A stretch of DNA of 64,000 nt from PALSA-1316 sp964499365. GTDB taxonomy: Bacteria; Nitrospirota; Thermodesulfovibrionia; Thermodesulfovibrionales; UBA6898. The notes beneath the pieces are model-generated. The model searched no databases. It had not been told where the DNA came from and worked only from the letters and a program-made list of their open reading frames with translations. The position numbers and the translations under genes are program-made. Positions within the stretch are counted from its first letter, which is position 1. Every line of letters starts with the position of its first letter. The stretch lies in assembly GCA_964499365.1 (NCBI GenBank), contig CAZCKU010000017.1, forward strand, positions 22,977-86,976. Direction: 5' to 3'. Shown here piece after piece: positions 61,701-64,000 of the stretch.

Positions 61701-64000
61701 GGATGCTGTATTCGTAATCGGCCCCCCGATATTCGGTGCTGTCACGACTATAGTTATATCCTGTGTTGCTCCAGCGGCCAGTGCTGCCATCGTACAGGTC
61801 ACCACACCTGCTGCCTGGCTGCAAGTCCATCCTGATCCGCCCGCACTGATGAATGTCACTCCCGGCGGGAGCATGTCGGTCACCACCGCGTTGCCTGCCG
61901 CATCAGGCCCATTGTTGCGAACGCTGAGTGTGTAGGTCAGTGCCTGCCCTGCTGCAACAGGATCCGGGCTGTCTGTTTTGTTTATCGCAAGATCAGCGCT
62001 GGTAGTGCTTATCGATGCACTACCCGAATTATTTCCTGCATTCGGATCAAACACGCTGATCGACCCCGCAGTTGCCACGTTCGTCTGCACACCCGCAATG
62101 TCAACCGTCGCCGTAATGTCCAGCAACGCATATGCATTAACACCGATCAGTCCGACATTCCATAAGCCCGCCCCTGGATTGTATACTCCCTGCGATGCTA
62201 TGGAGGACACGTAAGACAGGCCGGCAGGCAGCAAATCACTGAGCTGGACATTACCGGCATTGTCGGGACCATTGTTCCTCACAATAACCGTAAACGTTAT
62301 CTGATCACCAACATTAACAAGACTTTGATTGACCGTCTTCTGCACCGCCATATCCGCTATGGTTGCATGTCCGGGGCCAGGGTTCAGTGTTACGCTCGAC
62401 TCATTGTTCGTCTGATCAGGGTCGAACTGGCTGCTTGCAGCTATACGTGATGAATTAATAATTTCGCCAGCACTATCGACCCTGGCCGCAATCTGAAGCA
62501 TTGCACCGCCACTCACATTCAACAGGCCGACGTTCCATGCCCCCGTCACCGGATTATAGGACCCTCCTGATGTGTCACTGAGATAGGTTAACCCGGCAGG
62601 CAGCAGGTCTGATACCACCACACCATTTGCCGAATCCGGCCCATTATTCGTCACTGTAACAGTAAAGGTCACAACATCGGAGACGGAGGGCAGCGGGATA
62701 TCCACGATCTTACCCACAGCAAGATCGGCCTCTGCTGCGCCACTGTTAAGCATGACTGCGGATGAATTATTTGAACTGTCAGGATCCGGAACATCTGACG
62801 CTGTTATCGAGGCCACATTCATTACCGCACCCGTCAGGCCCAGCATCGCCGTTATCGTTATGCTTGCCGACGATCCCGATGACAGTGCACCAATGTTCCA
62901 TTTCCCGGTTGCGAACGAATAATTACCTCCTGAAGTATCACTGATATAGACAAGACCGGCAGGCAATATATCAGTCACCTCAACCCCTGATGCATCACTC
63001 GGGCCGTTGTTTCTGACATTGACCGTAAACAGGATGCTGTCGCCTGCCAGCGGCGTCATCGTGCTTGCCGTTTTCTGAACCATAAGGTCCGCAAGAGGAC
63101 TGACGTTCGTGACCTGACTGGTCGTATTGTTCGCGTTGTTCGGATCTGGTGTAGCAGCACTGACCGAAGCCGCATTGGTCATAGCCCCGCCGTCAGCAGG
63201 AGCGACTACAGTAATGGCTATAGCTGGAGACGGGCCAACCGCCAGGATTGGACTGCTGCACGTGACCACCCCAGCCGCATATCCACAGGTCCATCCCGCA
63301 CCCGATGCACTCATATACATGACTCCAAGGGGCAGCGTATCGGTCATCACGACATTGTTTGCAACCCCGGGTCCGTTGTTCGTTATGACTACCGTATAGG
63401 CCAACATGTGTCCCGCTATCACCGGGTCCGGGCTGTCGGTCTTTACGATCGACAGGTCTGCACTGGCATCCACAATCGTACCCTGTGTTGCGGTATTGTT
63501 ACCATTGTCAGGGTCCCCGGTTGTTGATACCACGGTCGCCGTATTGGTGATCAGGCCTCCGGTGTTTGGAGCGCTCACCACGATCGTTATGTCAGGCGCT
63601 GCTCCCACCGCAAGCGCCGCCATGCTGCACGTCACTACCCCCGCTGCCTCATTGCATACCCAGCCTGTACCCGCGGCACTCACAAACGTCACTCCCGCAG
63701 GAAGCGTATCCGTTACCGTAAGGTTTGCTGCATCGCTCGGGCCGGCATTCGATACTGATAAGGTATAGGTTACGTTCTGTCCCGCCACAACCGGGTCCGG
63801 CGCATCGCTCTTTGTAATCGAGAGATCGGCCGATGCATTAACCGTCGTACCCTGGGTCGAACTGTTATTGCCATTGTCAGGATCACTCGTCGTCGATGTC
63901 ACGGATGCCGTATTGGTCAGCAACCCGCCACTCACCGGTGCCGTTACCACGATCGTTATGTCAGGGGCTGCTCCCACCGCAAGCGCCGCCATGCTGCACG
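58767..64000 (-). CDS. Giant DUF11-repeat surface protein with IPTL-type C-terminal anchor (5' end beyond window)
   Basis: A repeat-rich extracellular protein; over 1740 residues lie in the window and the N-terminus and signal are beyond the right edge. About twelve complete DUF11 modules of 120-128 residues start with ADL-and-K and end with the D-NN-S pattern. One group contains GWTC and GVVTC cysteines; another has DTSGG-Y instead. They are followed by a divergent last domain and a C-terminal sorting signal VPALNEWGMIFFAVCAGLAA with LRRQK, i.e. the IPTL-CTERM pattern (NEWGM, membrane helix, basic end) seen in diderm bacteria. It is presumably exported and anchored or processed by an exosortase-like system not seen here. 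Five consecutive modules form a 615-residue block duplicated once (61617-63461 and 59772-61616). Confidence 0.92.
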   Translation of the reverse strand, partial: CSMAALAVGAAPDITIVVTAPVSGGLLTNTASVTSTTSDPDNGNNSSTQGTTVNASADLSITKSDAPDPVVAGQNVTYTLSVSNAGPSDAANLTVTDTLPAGVTFVSAAGTGWVCNEAAGVVTCSMAALAVGAAPDITIVVSAPNTGGLITNTATVVSTTGDPDNGNNTATQGTIVDASADLSIVKTDSPDPVIAGHMLAYTVVITNNGPGVANNVVMTDTLPLGVMYMSASGAGWTCGYAAGVVTCSSPILAVGPSPAIAITVVAPADGGAMTNAASVSAATPDPNNANNTTSQVTNVSPLADLMVQKTASTMTPLAGDSILFTVNVRNNGPSDASGVEVTDILPAGLVYISDTSGGNYSFATGKWNIGALSSGSSASITITAMLGLTGAVMNVASITASDVPDPDSSNNSSAVMLNSGAAEADLAVGKIVDIPLPSVSDVVTFTVTVTNNGPDSANGVVVSDLLPAGLTYLSDTSGGSYNPVTGAWNVGLLNVSGGAMLQIAARVDSAGEIINSSRIAASSQFDPDQTNNESSVTLNPGPGHATIADMAVQKTVNQSLVNVGDQITFTVIVRNNGPDNAGNVQLSDLLPAGLSYVSSIASQGVYNPGAGLWNVGLIGVNAYALLDITATVDIAGVQTNVATAGSISVFDPNAGNNSGSASISTTSADLAINKTDSPDPVAAGQALTYTLSVRNNGPDAAGNAVVTDMLPPGVTFISAGGSGWTCSQAAGVVTCTMAALAAGATQDITIVVTAPNIGGPITNTASVTSVTSDPDNGNNSTTAQTAVTPPPIPDADLSIVKTDSPDPVVAGGLLTYTVVITNNGPGFASNVTMTDTLPLGVMYMSASGTGWTCGYAGGVVTCSSPALAVGTAPDITITVVAPAGGGAISNTASVSAATSDPNGGNNTVSQVTNVSPLADLGVRKTVDLSAPSVGSNVVYTVSVTNYGPSDATGIAVTDILTAGLGYVSDTAGGNYAPGTGIWNVGTLVAGATTSMTITAVVNQAGSIINVASITASDAPDPDDSNNSSGAALNNGSSAADLGIAKSVDNTAPAVTETVTYTIAVSNNGPDNVIGVAVGDLLPVGLTYLGDTSGGAYNPLTGIWSVGALTVGSGTVLQITARVDVPGEISNTARIIASSLPDPDRTNNESSATVNPAPGHAAIADLAVQKTVSQNLVNIGSQTAFTVLVRNNGPDDATDVVVNDLLPAGLVYISSLVSQGSFDNIAGIWTVGSIPAGSYALLDIVTQVTTAGVQTNMAAASTATTFDPNPANNTGTASVSTTSADLSIVKSDSPDPVAAAGTITYTIQVANNGPDTAETIAVQDTLPTGMTYISASGPGWTCGYAAGIVTCATPSLAVGAAPDITLVVTAPPAGGAIDNVAVVSAGTSDPDAGNNSASQQTTVISPAGLNADLSVLKKGSPSPVNLGGNITYTLSVTNHGPDTAVNVVLVDTLPQGVTFTNMIWSRGWTCGQSSGVVTCTRPTLPVGAAPDITIVAAAPTQAGTVINTASVRSDTTDPEMNNNAAEHTTRVLAPAGLKAPYGLKKVNDAAYPDLEWKMVWINNGNADALMTRVTDMIPAFTTYVPRSLKCEARGKSTTIGCSFNQARKLVLWEGTLAPDPGARDERGAANEVVITFLTRVAPKVSYVVNQGCAHWAENGNRVATISGLLNNEYASAAVAGTVHLPAALPGQQMACTNDAVWSKDKQRWSDVAVPALNEWGMIFFAVCAGLAALYSLRRQKYGGH
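59772..61616 (-). repeat. Higher-order 1845-bp repeat, copy nearer the C-terminus
   Basis: Five DUF11 modules of 123, 121, 124, 120 and 127 residues (my counts), in the same order and lengths as the copy at 61617-63461, diverged at many positions but without insertion or deletion. Confidence 0.85.
61617..63461 (-). repeat. Higher-order 1845-bp repeat, copy nearer the N-terminus
   Basis: Partner of the copy at 59772-61616: same five-module order, each module the same length. The two copies are directly adjacent and in frame. Confidence 0.85.

Noticed and set aside
63990..63992. Methionine near the right edge as start of the DUF11 protein
   Set aside because: It lies in the middle of a DUF11 module (the same motif recurs inside other modules), so the gene continues beyond the window.

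Overview
The window looks like a chromosome segment of an anaerobic or microaerophilic Gram-negative-type (diderm) bacterium. Nitrospirota (Thermodesulfovibrionia-like) or a neighbouring Desulfobacterota-like lineage is my best guess from gene content only; taxonomy is not proven here. Envelope genes (SecDF-YajC, an outer-membrane barrel, lipoproteins), c-type heme motifs, a 14-gene complex I operon, and CooT/DUF3842 genes support this. No CRISPR array, insertion sequence, rRNA or tRNA was recognised. One 100-N assembly gap lies at 48183-48282.

Layout. 1-3640 (minus): the conserved rpmH-rnpA-yidD-yidC-mnmE block; mnmE runs off the left edge. 3824-7874 (plus): a GAF-GGDEF diguanylate cyclase and a DHH-CBS-nucleotidyltransferase fusion. 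7979-12970: a basic repeat protein, an M23-like protein, receiver-domain proteins, an entericidin-like lipopeptide, a patatin-like lipoprotein and an acyltransferase. 12960-18258 (minus): a surface lipoprotein, a DUF4124-like membrane protein, then aroC-aroK-aroB. 18417-19695: a CPBP protease and a hexapeptide acyltransferase. 19732-34253 (minus): complete nuoABCDEFGHIJKLMN behind a good promoter.

The most interesting stretch is 34407-46128, which begins divergently from nuoA. It encodes a membrane histidine kinase with two c-heme-type motifs, a single-domain receiver, a receiver fused to a GcvH-like domain, a receiver fused to a NuoE-like [2Fe-2S] subunit, a thioredoxin-like ferredoxin, a NuoF-like flavoprotein and a NuoG-like subunit. 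Then come DRTGG, ATPase, DRTGG, PHP and ATPase proteins, and on the opposite strand DUF3842 and CooT. This resembles the HndABCD/HydABC type of NADH-linked electron-transfer cluster, but a NuoG-like protein without a molybdenum-ligand Cys/Sec stands where the [FeFe] hydrogenase would be. Phosphorelay receivers are fused directly to redox subunits, which suggests post-translational control of electron flow; that is an inference.

46255-64000: an outer-membrane barrel protein, a CXXCH-containing repeat protein interrupted by the gap, a DsbC-like protein carrying a heme motif, RelA/SpoT, an HD-GYP phosphodiesterase, RecJ, SecF, SecD, YajC, and a giant DUF11-repeat surface protein with an IPTL-type C-terminal sorting signal. 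The giant protein continues beyond the right edge.
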